DNA from: Clavibacter michiganensis
Lineage (GTDB): Bacteria; Actinomycetota; Actinomycetes; Actinomycetales; Microbacteriaceae
Reading direction: 5' to 3'
Length of the DNA: 64,000 nucleotides
Assembly (NCBI GenBank): GCA_002150995.1
Contig: MDHJ01000001.1
Location: forward strand, 1,364,001 to 1,428,000
The position numbers and the translations under genes were made by a program. This document shows, in pieces, positions 55,596-63,263 of this stretch; positions within the stretch are counted from its first letter, which is position 1, and each line of letters opens with the position of its first letter. Under the pieces are notes generated by a model. It searched no databases. It was not told the origin of the DNA and worked only from the letters and a program-made list of their open reading frames with translations.

Positions 55596-56728
55596 TCACC
55601 GACCGAGACCTGAGCGCAGCTCCTCCACGAGGTGCGTGACCACGGGCGCCAGGGCGCCGTCGTTGTCCTCCGCCACGCGCAGCTGCCGCTGGTAGCTCGC
55701 GCCGCGGTCCACGATGTCGAGGATGCCGCGGAGCTCGGCCTCGCAGCCGAGCGCGTCGGCGGTGGGGGAGAGGCGCTCGACCAGGGCGCGCGTGTCGTCG
55801 CCGACGAGGGCCTCCGCGCCCGCGGCGTCCTGGATGATGATCGCGTCCATCCCGTACCGGGCGGCGCGCCACTTGTTCTCGCGCACGAACCACGGCTGCA
55901 TCCGCGGCAGCTCCTCGCCGCGGTCGAGCGACGCCGACATGTCGTGCACGAGGCACTGCACGAGGGCGCCGAGGGAGGCGATCTCCCGGAGCGTCGAGAC
56001 GCCGTCGAACACGCGGGTCTCGAGCGTCCCCCACTTGGGCGCCGGTCGGATGTCCCAGCGGAGCTCGCTGTGGTGGTCGATGACGCCCACGTGCGTCATG
56101 TCGGCGACGAGCCGCTCGTACTCGGCCCACGAGCCGATCTCCGGCGGCAGCCCCGCGGTCGGCAGCTGCTGGAACATGAGGGCGCGGTTCGACGCGTACC
56201 CCGTCTCCTGACCCGACCAGAACGGGCTCGACGCGCTGAGCGCCTGGAACCTCGGGAGGTGCACGAGCAGCGCGTTGAGGATGGGCAGGGCCTTGGACGC
56301 GTCGTCGATGCCGACGTGCACGTGCACGCCCCAGATCATCATCTGGCGCCCCACCACCGGGTGCGGTCGAGGAGCGTCGCGTAGCGCTCGTTGCCGGGCG
56401 TGACCTCCTGGTCGGGCCAGACGCTGAAGGGGTGGGTGCCGGCGCACATCAGGTCGATGCCGAGCGGGTCGGCGACGTCGACCACCTGCTCGATGAGGCG
56501 GGCGAGGTCGTCGACGGCGTCGCCCACGCGCGCGTGCGGGGCGCTGACGACCTCCACCGTGTTGGTGAGGAACTCCCCGGTCACGTGCGGGTGCGCGTCG
56601 TCGTGCGGGAACGAGCGGAGGATCTCGGGCGCGACGCCCGCGAGCTCCCCGGAGCCCCGGTCGACGCACGCGAGCTCCCACTCGATCCCGACGCGGGACG
56701 GGGGCTGATGGGCGAAGTCGATCTGCAT
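55596..56728 (-). CDS. Carboxylate-amine ligase, glutamate-cysteine ligase family 2 (YbdK type) (frameshifted in this sequence)
   Basis: GCS2-family ATP-dependent ligase, 377 residues after repair. Motifs: RVGIEWELACVDRGSGELAG, EFLTNTVEVVSAPHARVGDA, GVHVHVGIDDASKAL, RVFDGVSTLREIASLGALVQ and FVRENKWRAARYGMDAII. One base is missing in the C run 56349-56352: LLDRTRWWG continues RQMMIWGVHVHV when repaired. E. coli YbdK has weak gamma-glutamylcysteine synthetase activity; the true product in actinobacteria, which mostly use mycothiol, is not established. It is upstream of marP on the same strand with a 13-nt gap, so the two are probably cotranscribed. Confidence 0.87.
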
Positions 56729-56866
56729 GCGGGTCCTGCCGTCCACGGGTCCTGGCGGCGCATGCGCCGGGTGTCGTCCGATCATGCCACGCGGTCCGAG
56801 GGCGGGCGCCGGTGCGACGCCGCGTGGCGCGCCGCGGGGGATGTCCCGGCGCAGCCCTGCGTCTGC

Positions 56867-56999
56867 CATAATGATCTGTCGAGTCCGCGATCGTCCGACC
56901 CTCTAATCAGGCGCCGCGAGACCCCATCGAACCAATGCCGAGTGTGCCCCCACGCTCACGGCCGTCAGTTCACCCCACACAAGAAAATTCAGGAGAATT
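56867..56999 (+). promoter_or_regulatory. rpsP operon promoter -10 and leader
   Basis: CATAAT at 56867-56872 is a good -10 candidate and gives a leader of about 120 nt. The leader is less GC-rich than the surrounding DNA near its end (ACAAGAAAATTCAGGAGAATT) and carries AGGAG just before the GTG. The leader could hold autoregulatory structure; none is recognised. Between 56729 and 56866 I see no other feature. Confidence 0.45.
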
Positions 57000-57413
57000 G
57001 TGGCTGTCAAGATCCGTCTGAAGCGCCTGGGCAAGATCCGCGCGCCGTACTACCGCATCGTCGTCGCCGACTCGCGCACCAAGCGCGACGGCCGCGTCAT
57101 CGAGGAGATCGGCAAGTACCACCCCACCGAGGAGCCCTCGTTCATCGAGGTCCAGTCGGACCGGGCGCAGTACTGGCTCTCCGTGGGCGCCCAGCCCACC
57201 GAGCAGGTCGAGGCCCTCCTCAAGCTCACGGGCGACTGGGGTCGCTTCAAGGGCGACAAGGACGCCGTCTCCACCGTCCGCACCCGCGAGGCGAAGCCCG
57301 CCTACGTCGCGGACGAGAAGAAGAAGCCGGTCCTCAAGCCCAAGACCGAGAAGGCCGCCCCCGCGCCCGAGGCCGCCGAGGCCCCGGCCGAGGCGACCGA
57401 GGAGCAGGCCTAG
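57000..57413 (+). CDS. rpsP: 30S ribosomal protein S16
   Basis: Protein of 137 residues. The S16 core is clear ([56 protein letters not shown]), followed by a Lys/Ala/Pro/Glu-rich C-terminal tail of about 35 residues typical of actinobacteria. GTG start with AGGAG 5 nt upstream. First gene of the rpsP-KH-rimM-trmD operon. Confidence 0.96.
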   Translation: MAVKIRLKRLGKIRAPYYRIVVADSRTKRDGRVIEEIGKYHPTEEPSFIEVQSDRAQYWLSVGAQPTEQVEALLKLTGDWGRFKGDKDAVSTVRTREAKPAYVADEKKKPVLKPKTEKAAPAPEAAEAPAEATEEQA

Positions 57414-57416
57414 CCC

Positions 57417-57653
57417 ATGCTCGCTCCCGCGCTCGCGCACCTGGTCAAGGGCATCGTCGAGCACCCGGATGATGTCTCCGTGACGAGCAAGGGATCCCCC
57501 CGCGGCGAGGTCCTCGAGGTGCGCGTGCACCCCGAGGACCTCGGCCGGGTCATCGGCCGCGCGGGTCGCACCGCGAAGGCCCTCCGGACGCTCGTCTCGG
57601 CCCTCGCCGACGGCCAGCGCGTCCGCGTCGATGTGGTGGACACCGATTCCTGA
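57417..57653 (+). CDS. khpA: KH-domain RNA-binding protein (KhpA/YlqC family)
   Basis: Protein of 78 residues with a single KH domain whose GxxG loop is VIGRAGRTAKALRTLV. It lies between rpsP and rimM as in other Gram-positives, and pairs with KhpB elsewhere to bind many RNAs and influence cell division. It starts 3 nt after rpsP and overlaps rimM. Confidence 0.92.
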   Translation: MLAPALAHLVKGIVEHPDDVSVTSKGSPRGEVLEVRVHPEDLGRVIGRAGRTAKALRTLVSALADGQRVRVDVVDTDS

Positions 57654-58293
57654 CGACGACCTCCGTGACCCCGCGGCGTTCCGCGTGGGCCGGCTCACCA
57701 AGGCGCACGGGCTCAAGGGCGCCGTCAAGCTCGAGCTGTTCACGGACGACCCCGACAAGCGCTTCGTCCCCGGCGCCGAGTTCAGCCTGCAGGTCCCCGA
57801 GACCTCGCCGTGGCACGGCCGCACGCTGACGCTCACCGAGCTGCGCTGGTACAACAGCCACCCCGTCGGCTTCTTCGAGGGCGTCGCCGACCGCACGGCC
57901 GCCGAGTCGCTGGCCAAGGCCATCCTCTGGATGACGCCGCCCGCCGACGAGGCGGACGAGCCCGACGCCTGGTACGACCACCAGCTGGTCGGCCTCCGGG
58001 TGCTCCGCGACGGCGTCGAGGTGGGGACCGTCTCCCTCGTCGACCACTTCCCGGCGCAGGACCTCCTCCACGTCGACACGCCCTCCGGCACCGTCCTGGT
58101 GCCGTTCGTGCAGGCCATCGTCCCCTCCGTGGACGTCGCGGCCGGCACGCTCGTCGTCACCCCGCCGCTCGGCCTGTTCGAGGAGGTCCCGGAGGAGCCG
58201 ATCCCGGCCCCCGGCGAGGACCTCCCCGCGGACGCCGCTCCCGCGGGCGCCGCACCCGCGGATGCCGCCCCCGAGGGCGACGACGCCCGCTGA
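57631..58293 (+). CDS. rimM: Ribosome maturation factor RimM
   Basis: 16S rRNA processing and 30S maturation factor that binds S19, 220 residues. N-terminal RimM domain ([39 protein letters not shown]) and a PRC-barrel ([40 protein letters not shown]). An Ala/Pro/Asp-rich tail of about 30 residues follows. The ATG at 57631 is the only early start in frame and overlaps khpA by 23 nt. It has no clear ribosome binding site, so coupled translation is likely. Confidence 0.92.
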   Translation: MWWTPIPDDDLRDPAAFRVGRLTKAHGLKGAVKLELFTDDPDKRFVPGAEFSLQVPETSPWHGRTLTLTELRWYNSHPVGFFEGVADRTAAESLAKAILWMTPPADEADEPDAWYDHQLVGLRVLRDGVEVGTVSLVDHFPAQDLLHVDTPSGTVLVPFVQAIVPSVDVAAGTLVVTPPLGLFEEVPEEPIPAPGEDLPADAAPAGAAPADAAPEGDDAR

Positions 58294-58294
58294 C

Positions 58295-58981
58295 ATGCGG
58301 ATCGACATCGTCTCGATCTTCCCCGAGTTCTTCGGGGTGCTCGACATCTCCCTGCTCGGCCGCGCGCGCCAGTCCGGCCTCATCGACCTCCGCGTGCACG
58401 ACCTGCGCGCCTTCACGCACGACCGCCACCGCACGGTCGACGACACGCCGTACGGCGGCGGCGCCGGCATGGTCATGCGACCGGAGCCCTGGGGCGAGGC
58501 CGTCGACGAGGTCCTGGCGGACGGCACCGATCCGGTCGTGATCTTCCCGTCGCCGGCCGGCGAGGTGTTCACGCAGGCCATGGCGCAGGAGCTCTCGGAG
58601 GAGGGCCACCTCGCCTTCGGATGCGGCCGCTACGAGGGCATCGACCAGCGCGTCGTCGACCACACGGCGACGCGCGCGCGCGTCCGCCTGGTCAGCCTCG
58701 GCGACTACGTGCTGAACGGCGGAGAGGTCGCGGTCATGGCCATGATCGAGGCGATCGGCCGGCTCGTCCCGGGCGTCGTGGGCAACCCCGCGAGCCTCGT
58801 GGAGGAGAGCCATTCCGACGGCCTGCTCGAGCACCCGAGCTACACCAAGCCGCCCGAGTGGCGCGGGCTGCAGGTCCCCGACGTGCTGCGCAGCGGCAAC
58901 CACGGCGCCATCGCCGCGTGGCGGCGCGAGCAGCAGCTCGAGCGCACGCGTCGCGTCCGGCCCGACCTGCTGGCCGACTAG
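58295..58981 (+). CDS. trmD: tRNA (guanine(37)-N(1))-methyltransferase
   Basis: SPOUT-class methyltransferase that makes m1G37 and prevents +1 frameshifting, 228 residues. Motifs: [56 protein letters not shown] and the AdoMet knot [20 protein letters not shown]. It starts directly after the rimM stop and ends the operon. Confidence 0.96.
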   Translation: MRIDIVSIFPEFFGVLDISLLGRARQSGLIDLRVHDLRAFTHDRHRTVDDTPYGGGAGMVMRPEPWGEAVDEVLADGTDPVVIFPSPAGEVFTQAMAQELSEEGHLAFGCGRYEGIDQRVVDHTATRARVRLVSLGDYVLNGGEVAVMAMIEAIGRLVPGVVGNPASLVEESHSDGLLEHPSYTKPPEWRGLQVPDVLRSGNHGAIAAWRREQQLERTRRVRPDLLAD

Positions 58982-58997
58982 CCGCGAGCTGCGATGC

Positions 58998-59013
58998 CCG
59001 CCGCCCCTCGGGG
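58998..59013. terminator. Weak hairpin between convergent trmD and map
   Basis: A short CGCCCC/GGGGCG inverted repeat with a minimal loop in the 49-nt gap between convergent genes. Strength is doubtful. Confidence 0.3.
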
Positions 59014-59030
59014 CGCGGCCGTCGTCAGCC

Positions 59031-59794
59031 TCAGGAGCGCGCGGTGAGGATCACGGGGCCGGACTCCGTGATCGCGACGGTGTGCTCCATGTGGGCACCA
59101 CGGGACCCGTCGGCGCTGCGGAGCGTCCAGCCGTCCTGGTCGGTGTAGATCTCGTCCGTGCTCTGGAGGAACCAGGGCTCGATCGCGATGACGAGTCCCG
59201 GGCGCAGCGGGACGCCCCGGCCCGGCCGACCCTGGTTCGCGATGTGCGGGTCGCCGTGCATGGTGCGGCCGACCCCGTGGCCGCCGAAGTCCGTGTTGAC
59301 CGAGTAGCCCGCCTCCGTGGCCACCGCGCCGATGGCCGCCGAGATGTCGCCCGTGCGGCCGCCGGGCTGCGCGGCGCGGATCCCGGCGTCGAGCGCGCGG
59401 GTCGTCACCTCGATGAGGCGCACGTCCTCCTCGCGCGGGGTGCCGACGATGACGCTGACGGCCGAGTCGCTGACCCACCCGTCCACGGACGCCGCGAAGT
59501 CGAGGCTCAGCAGGTCGCCGTCCCGCAGGCGGTAGTCGTGGGGGAGCCCGTGCAGCACGCCGTCGTTCACGGACGTGCAGAGCACCTTGCCGAAGGGCAT
59601 GGCGCCGAACGAGGGGTGGTAGTCGATGTAGCACGACTCGGCCCCCGCGCGCGGATCATGCGGTGGGCGGCGCGGTCGAGGTCGAGGAGGTTCACGCCGA
59701 CGTCGGCCTGCGCGGCGAGCGCCGTGAGCACGCTGCCCACGAACTCCCCGGCGGGTCGCATCTGGTCCATCTCGGCGGGCGTTCGCAGTTCCAT
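59031..59794 (-). CDS. map: Type I methionine aminopeptidase (frameshifted in this sequence)
   Basis: Removes the initiator Met from new proteins, 254 residues after repair. Metal ligands are seen as Asp in LLSLDFAASVDGWVSDSA, His in DFGGHGVGRTMH, Glu in AIEPWFLQS and Glu in HMEHTVAITESG. One base is missing in the C run 59642-59646: RMIRARG continues AESCYIDYHPSFGAMPFGK when repaired. It is not in the usual secY-adk cluster, so it may be one of two map genes. TAGGAT lies 10 nt before the ATG at 59794. Confidence 0.92.
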
Positions 59795-59858
59795 CACGCC
59801 ATGGATCCTACGGGAGGGGTGCTCAGCGGACCCTCCCGCGGCGCCCAGGGTCGCCTCG

Positions 59859-59864
59859 TACCAT
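59859..59864 (+). promoter_or_regulatory. -10 box (TACCAT), leaderless transcript of small membrane protein
   Basis: TACCAT ends 6 nt before the ATG at 59871. Confidence 0.45.
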
Positions 59865-59870
59865 TGCTCC

Positions 59871-60362
59871 ATGCAGCAGTCCCCGGCCCTCCGACTCCGC
59901 CGTGCGCTCTACCGCTGGCAGTTCGCCGCGGTCGTCGTCCTCCCCGCCTGGCTCCTCGTCGGCTGGGCGGCCTTCGGCTCCGGCGGGTGGGAGCTGCTCC
60001 TCGTCGGGCTCGGCGCCGCGGCGCTGGGCGTCGCCCTGCTCGCAGGGCTCGGCCTGATCCTGGCGCGGCGCTCGGTCCGGACCGCACGGGCGGTCTCCTC
60101 GACGGACGCGGTCGTCATGGGCGTCCTCACCCTCGCCGTCGCCGGCGCGGGCACGTACTCGGCCGCGAGCACGTGGTGCGCGGTGGTCGCGGTGCTGGCC
60201 GCCGTGGCGCTCGTTGCGCTCGGAGTCCGGCAGCTCCTCGCAGAGACGCGCCAGCGCATGCAGGAGGTCATCGCCGTCATCGAGCGCGACGCGCAGCCGC
60301 GTCCCCCGGAGTGGCGCGCGGCCGAGGGCCCGGACGCCGGGCGGACGATCCGCCTCGACTGA
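59871..60362 (+). CDS. Hypothetical four-helix membrane protein
   Basis: Protein of 163 residues with four hydrophobic segments (WQFAAVVVLPAWLLVGWAAF, LLLVGLGAAALGVALLAGLG, VVMGVLTLAVAGAGTYSAAS, CAVVAVLAAVALVALGVRQL) and a short charged cytoplasmic tail. No family recognised. The in-frame start and leaderless-type promoter support it as a real gene. Confidence 0.7.
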   Translation: MQQSPALRLRRALYRWQFAAVVVLPAWLLVGWAAFGSGGWELLLVGLGAAALGVALLAGLGLILARRSVRTARAVSSTDAVVMGVLTLAVAGAGTYSAASTWCAVVAVLAAVALVALGVRQLLAETRQRMQEVIAVIERDAQPRPPEWRAAEGPDAGRTIRLD

Positions 60363-60387
60363 CCGGCGGCGTCCACGGCCCGGCGCT

Positions 60388-60417
60388 TTGCGCTCGACGC
60401 GCCCGAGGTGACACAAT
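60388..60417 (+). promoter_or_regulatory. rplS promoter (TTGCGC-N18-CACAAT)
   Basis: TTGCGC at 60388-60393 and CACAAT at 60412-60417 with an 18-nt spacer would place transcription start near 60424 and give a leader of about 110 nt before the L19 ATG, long enough for ribosomal-protein feedback structure. Confidence 0.45.
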
Positions 60418-60534
60418 GGGCGATCGTGCCTGCCGCCGACCCTGCCACGGGGGAGTCGGCCATCCATGCGGGCCGTTCCCCTTCCAGACATTGATGCGCA
60501 GTCGACCCGTGGCGGCTGCAGAGAGCGGTACACC

Positions 60535-60879
60535 ATGCACATCCTCGATTCCGTCGACAAGGCGTCGCTGCGGTCGGACATCCCCGACTTCCGCGCCGGC
60601 GACACGGTCAAGGTCCACGTCAACATCGTCGAGGGCAGCCGCTCGCGCATCCAGGTGTTCCAGGGCATCGTCATCGGCCGTCAGGGCGAGGGCGTCCGCG
60701 AGACGTTCTGCGTCCGCAAGGTCAGCTTCCAGGTCGGCGTCGAGCGCACCTTCCCGGTCCACTCCCCGGTCATCGACCACATCGAGGTCGTGACGCGCGG
60801 CGACGTGCGCCGCGCGAAGCTGTACTTCCTGCGCGACCTGCGCGGCAAGAAGGCGAAGATCAAGGAGAAGCGCTCCTAG
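60535..60879 (+). CDS. rplS: 50S ribosomal protein L19
   Basis: Protein of 114 residues from the ATG at 60535, which fits the family start [18 protein letters not shown]; an in-frame upstream ATG at 60466 would add an unrelated 23 residues and is rejected. Seen: [40 protein letters not shown] and the basic end KAKIKEKRS. Confidence 0.96.
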   Translation: MHILDSVDKASLRSDIPDFRAGDTVKVHVNIVEGSRSRIQVFQGIVIGRQGEGVRETFCVRKVSFQVGVERTFPVHSPVIDHIEVVTRGDVRRAKLYFLRDLRGKKAKIKEKRS

Positions 60880-60902
60880 CGCATCCCCAAGCGTCATCCC
60901 CC

Positions 60903-60934
60903 GAGCTCCCGGCACATACACTTGCCGGGAGCTC
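60903..60934 (+). terminator. Hairpin between rplS and lepB, with a possible lepB -10 in its loop
   Basis: 12-bp stem (60903-60914 with 60923-60934) around the loop CATACACT. It may terminate rplS transcripts. The loop holds TACACT (60917-60922), a -10-like sequence whose transcript would begin about 16 nt before the lepB ATG. Confidence 0.6.
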
Positions 60935-60944
60935 AGGCGGTTAA

Positions 60945-61697
60945 ATGACAGACAGCACGGCGCCCGTGGAGACCAGATCCTCGGGCAGGCACAGCGGCAG
61001 CGGGTCGCGGGGATGGAAGACGTTCCTGCGGGACGTCCTCGTCATCTTCGTGGTGGCCCTCCTCGTCTCGATCCTGATCAAGGCGTTCTTGATCCGGTCG
61101 TTCTACATCCCGTCCGCGTCGATGGAGGACACCCTCCAGATCGACGACCGCATCGTCGTCAACCAGCTGACGCCGCGGCTCATGCCGCTGCAGCACGGTG
61201 ACGTGGTGGTGTTCCGCGATCCCGGCGGCTGGCTGCTGCCGTCGCCCGAGGTCGCGAAGCCCCCGGTCGCCGCGGCCGTCGACTGGGCGCTCACCACGGT
61301 GGGCCTGTCGGCGTCCGACAGCAACGACCACCTCATCAAGCGCCTCATCGGCCTGCCGGGCGATCACGTCGTCTGCTGCAACTCGCTGGGGCAGATGAGC
61401 GTCAACGACGTGCCGCTGGACGAGCCCTACATCAAGCTGGTCCCGGGCGACACGCGTGCGTCCGACATCGACTTCGACGTGACCGTGCCGGCCGACTCGC
61501 TGTGGGTCATGGGCGACAACAGGGGCAACTCCGCGGACTCGCGCTACAACCAGGACGGCCCGACGGACGGGTTCGTGCCCATCGACCACGTCGTCGGACG
61601 CGCCTTCGTCATCACGTGGCCCATCGACCGCTGGACGATCCTCGGCGACCACCCCGAGACGTTCGGCGACGTCCCCGAAGCCGCACCCGCCGGCTGA
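60945..61697 (+). CDS. lepB: Signal peptidase I
   Basis: Membrane-bound Ser/Lys protease that cleaves Sec and Tat signal peptides, 250 residues. One membrane helix (FLRDVLVIFVVALLVSILIK), the catalytic Ser in FYIPSASMEDTLQIDDRIVV, Lys in HLIKRLIGLPGDHV, and the conserved LWVMGDNRGNSADSR (box E). Acts at the outer face of the membrane. rnhB overlaps its stop (TGATG). Confidence 0.95.
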   Translation: MTDSTAPVETRSSGRHSGSGSRGWKTFLRDVLVIFVVALLVSILIKAFLIRSFYIPSASMEDTLQIDDRIVVNQLTPRLMPLQHGDVVVFRDPGGWLLPSPEVAKPPVAAAVDWALTTVGLSASDSNDHLIKRLIGLPGDHVVCCNSLGQMSVNDVPLDEPYIKLVPGDTRASDIDFDVTVPADSLWVMGDNRGNSADSRYNQDGPTDGFVPIDHVVGRAFVITWPIDRWTILGDHPETFGDVPEAAPAG

Positions 61698-62356
61698 TGC
61701 CGGTCGCGGACCCGAGCCTCGACATCGAGCTCGAGCTCCTCGGAGCGGGCGCGGCGCTCGTCATCGGCTGCGACGAGGTGGGGCGGGGTGCGCTGGCCGG
61801 CCCGGTCGCGGTCGGCATGGCCGCCGTCGGCGCCGACTGCGGCGCCTTCCCCCCGGGCCTCCGCGACTCGAAGATGCTCAGCGAGAAGCGCCGCGAGGCC
61901 CTGCACCCGCCGGTCTCCGCCTGGGTGCTGCACCACGCGGTCGGCATGGCGTCCGCCGAGGAGGTCGACGAGCTCGGCATCACGGCGTGCCTCGGCCTCG
62001 CGGGTCGTCGCGCCCTCGTCGAGCTGCACCACCTCGGGGTGCCGCTGCTCGAGAGCGTCGTGCTGCTCGACGGCTCCCACGACTGGCTCACGCCCGCGCT
62101 CGCGCATCCCGTCCCGGTGCGCCTCAGGGTCAAGGCCGACCGGGACTGCGCGTCCGTCGCTGCCGCGTCCGTCCTCGCGAAGGTGCATCGCGACCGCCTC
62201 ATGGCGGCGTGGCACGAGGAGTCGCCGGAGTACGGCTGGGCCGGCAACAAGGGCTACGGCAGCGCCGCGCACCTCGACGCGATCCGCGCGAGCGGCCCCA
62301 GCCGGATCCACCGGCGCACCTGGCTCGGCGGGGTGCTCCAGCCGACGGTCGCCTGA
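61697..62356 (+). CDS. rnhB: Ribonuclease HII
   Basis: Removes ribonucleotides and RNA from RNA/DNA hybrids, 219 residues. Catalytic carboxylates: Asp-Glu in VIGCDEVGRGALAGPVAVG, LRDSKMLSEKRREAL, Asp in VVLLDGSHDWL and KADRDCASVAAASVLAKVHR. Start ATG overlaps the lepB stop by one base. Complete family length. Confidence 0.95.
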   Translation: MPVADPSLDIELELLGAGAALVIGCDEVGRGALAGPVAVGMAAVGADCGAFPPGLRDSKMLSEKRREALHPPVSAWVLHHAVGMASAEEVDELGITACLGLAGRRALVELHHLGVPLLESVVLLDGSHDWLTPALAHPVPVRLRVKADRDCASVAAASVLAKVHRDRLMAAWHEESPEYGWAGNKGYGSAAHLDAIRASGPSRIHRRTWLGGVLQPTVA

Positions 62357-62458
62357 CCCGTCCCGCTTCCGTCCCGGTCGCCCTCCCCGCCTGCTCCGGG
62401 CCCCGCGCGGCGCGGCCGGCGGCAGGACCGGCCGGACGTCGCGTGCTCCGGGGCCGGA

Positions 62459-62464
62459 TAGTAT
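62459..62464 (+). promoter_or_regulatory. -10 box (TAGTAT) for DUF2469 gene
   Basis: TAGTAT ends 9 nt before the ATG at 62474; transcription would start at or next to the start codon. Confidence 0.5.
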
Positions 62465-62473
62465 CGACGGACC

Positions 62474-62797
62474 ATGGATGACGACGAGTTCGAGGACTAC
62501 GACCGCGAGGTGGAGCTCGCGCTCTACCGGGAGTACCGGGACATCGTGTCCCAGTTCAAGTACGTGGTCGAGACCGAGCGGCGCTTCTACCTCGCGAACG
62601 AGGTCGAGCTGGTGCGTCGCGACACGGAGCACGACTTCTACTTCGAGCTGAGCATGACCGACGTGTGGGTGTGGGACGTGTACCGCTCCGACCGCTTCGT
62701 CAAGTCCGTGCGGGTGCTCACCTTCAAGGACGTCAACGTCGAGGAGCTGTCGGCCAAGGAGTTCGAGCTCCCCAAGGAGCTGGCGATCGACGAGTAG
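62474..62797 (+). CDS. DUF2469 family protein
   Basis: Highly conserved actinobacterial protein of 107 residues, rich in acidic and aromatic residues ([59 protein letters not shown]). Always found near rnhB and yraN. No known function. Confidence 0.93.
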   Translation: MDDDEFEDYDREVELALYREYRDIVSQFKYVVETERRFYLANEVELVRRDTEHDFYFELSMTDVWVWDVYRSDRFVKSVRVLTFKDVNVEELSAKEFELPKELAIDE

Positions 62798-62906
62798 GGC
62801 TCCTCCGGGTCCCTCCCCAGGGTGCGCCGCGCATGGCGCCGCACCTCGTGGGGTCGATGAGCGGGACGCATCCCGGCGGCAGCGCATCCTGCCCTCGGAG
62901 GTGCGC

Positions 62907-63263
62907 ATGACACGCGAGCACGACCTGGGACGACGCGGCGAGGAGCTCGTCACACGGCATCTGATCGACCACGGCTACGCGCTCGTGGAGCGCAACTGGC
63001 GGTGTCGCGAAGGCGAGATCGACCTCGTGATGACGCATGGGGGCACGACCGTCCTGGTGGAGGTCAAGACGCGTGCGGGCCTCGGCTTCGGGCACCCCCT
63101 CGAGGCGGTGACGCGCGCCAAGGCCGCGCGGCTGCGGGTGCTGGCGGGGCTCTGGTGCGCGGCCCACCCGGAGCGTCGCGGGCGCGTGCGGATCGACGTG
63201 GTCGGCGTGGTCTGGCCGCGCGGGGGACGGCCGTCGATCGAGGTCGTGCGGAGCGCCTGCTGA
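62907..63263 (+). CDS. YraN family (UPF0102) endonuclease-like protein
   Basis: Protein of 118 residues with the Holliday-junction-resolvase-like nuclease fold: [40 protein letters not shown] and VEVKTRAG, which contain the acidic and Lys metal-binding residues (E...D...E-x-K). The ATG at 62907 is preferred over a GTG at 62901 because GGAGG lies 5 nt upstream. Its stop overlaps the comM start. Confidence 0.9.
   Translation: MTREHDLGRRGEELVTRHLIDHGYALVERNWRCREGEIDLVMTHGGTTVLVEVKTRAGLGFGHPLEAVTRAKAARLRVLAGLWCAAHPERRGRVRIDVVGVVWPRGGRPSIEVVRSAC

Noticed and set aside
60466-60534. Longer L19 starting at the ATG at 60466
   Set aside because: The extra 23 residues do not resemble any L19 and the internal ATG at 60535 matches the family start.
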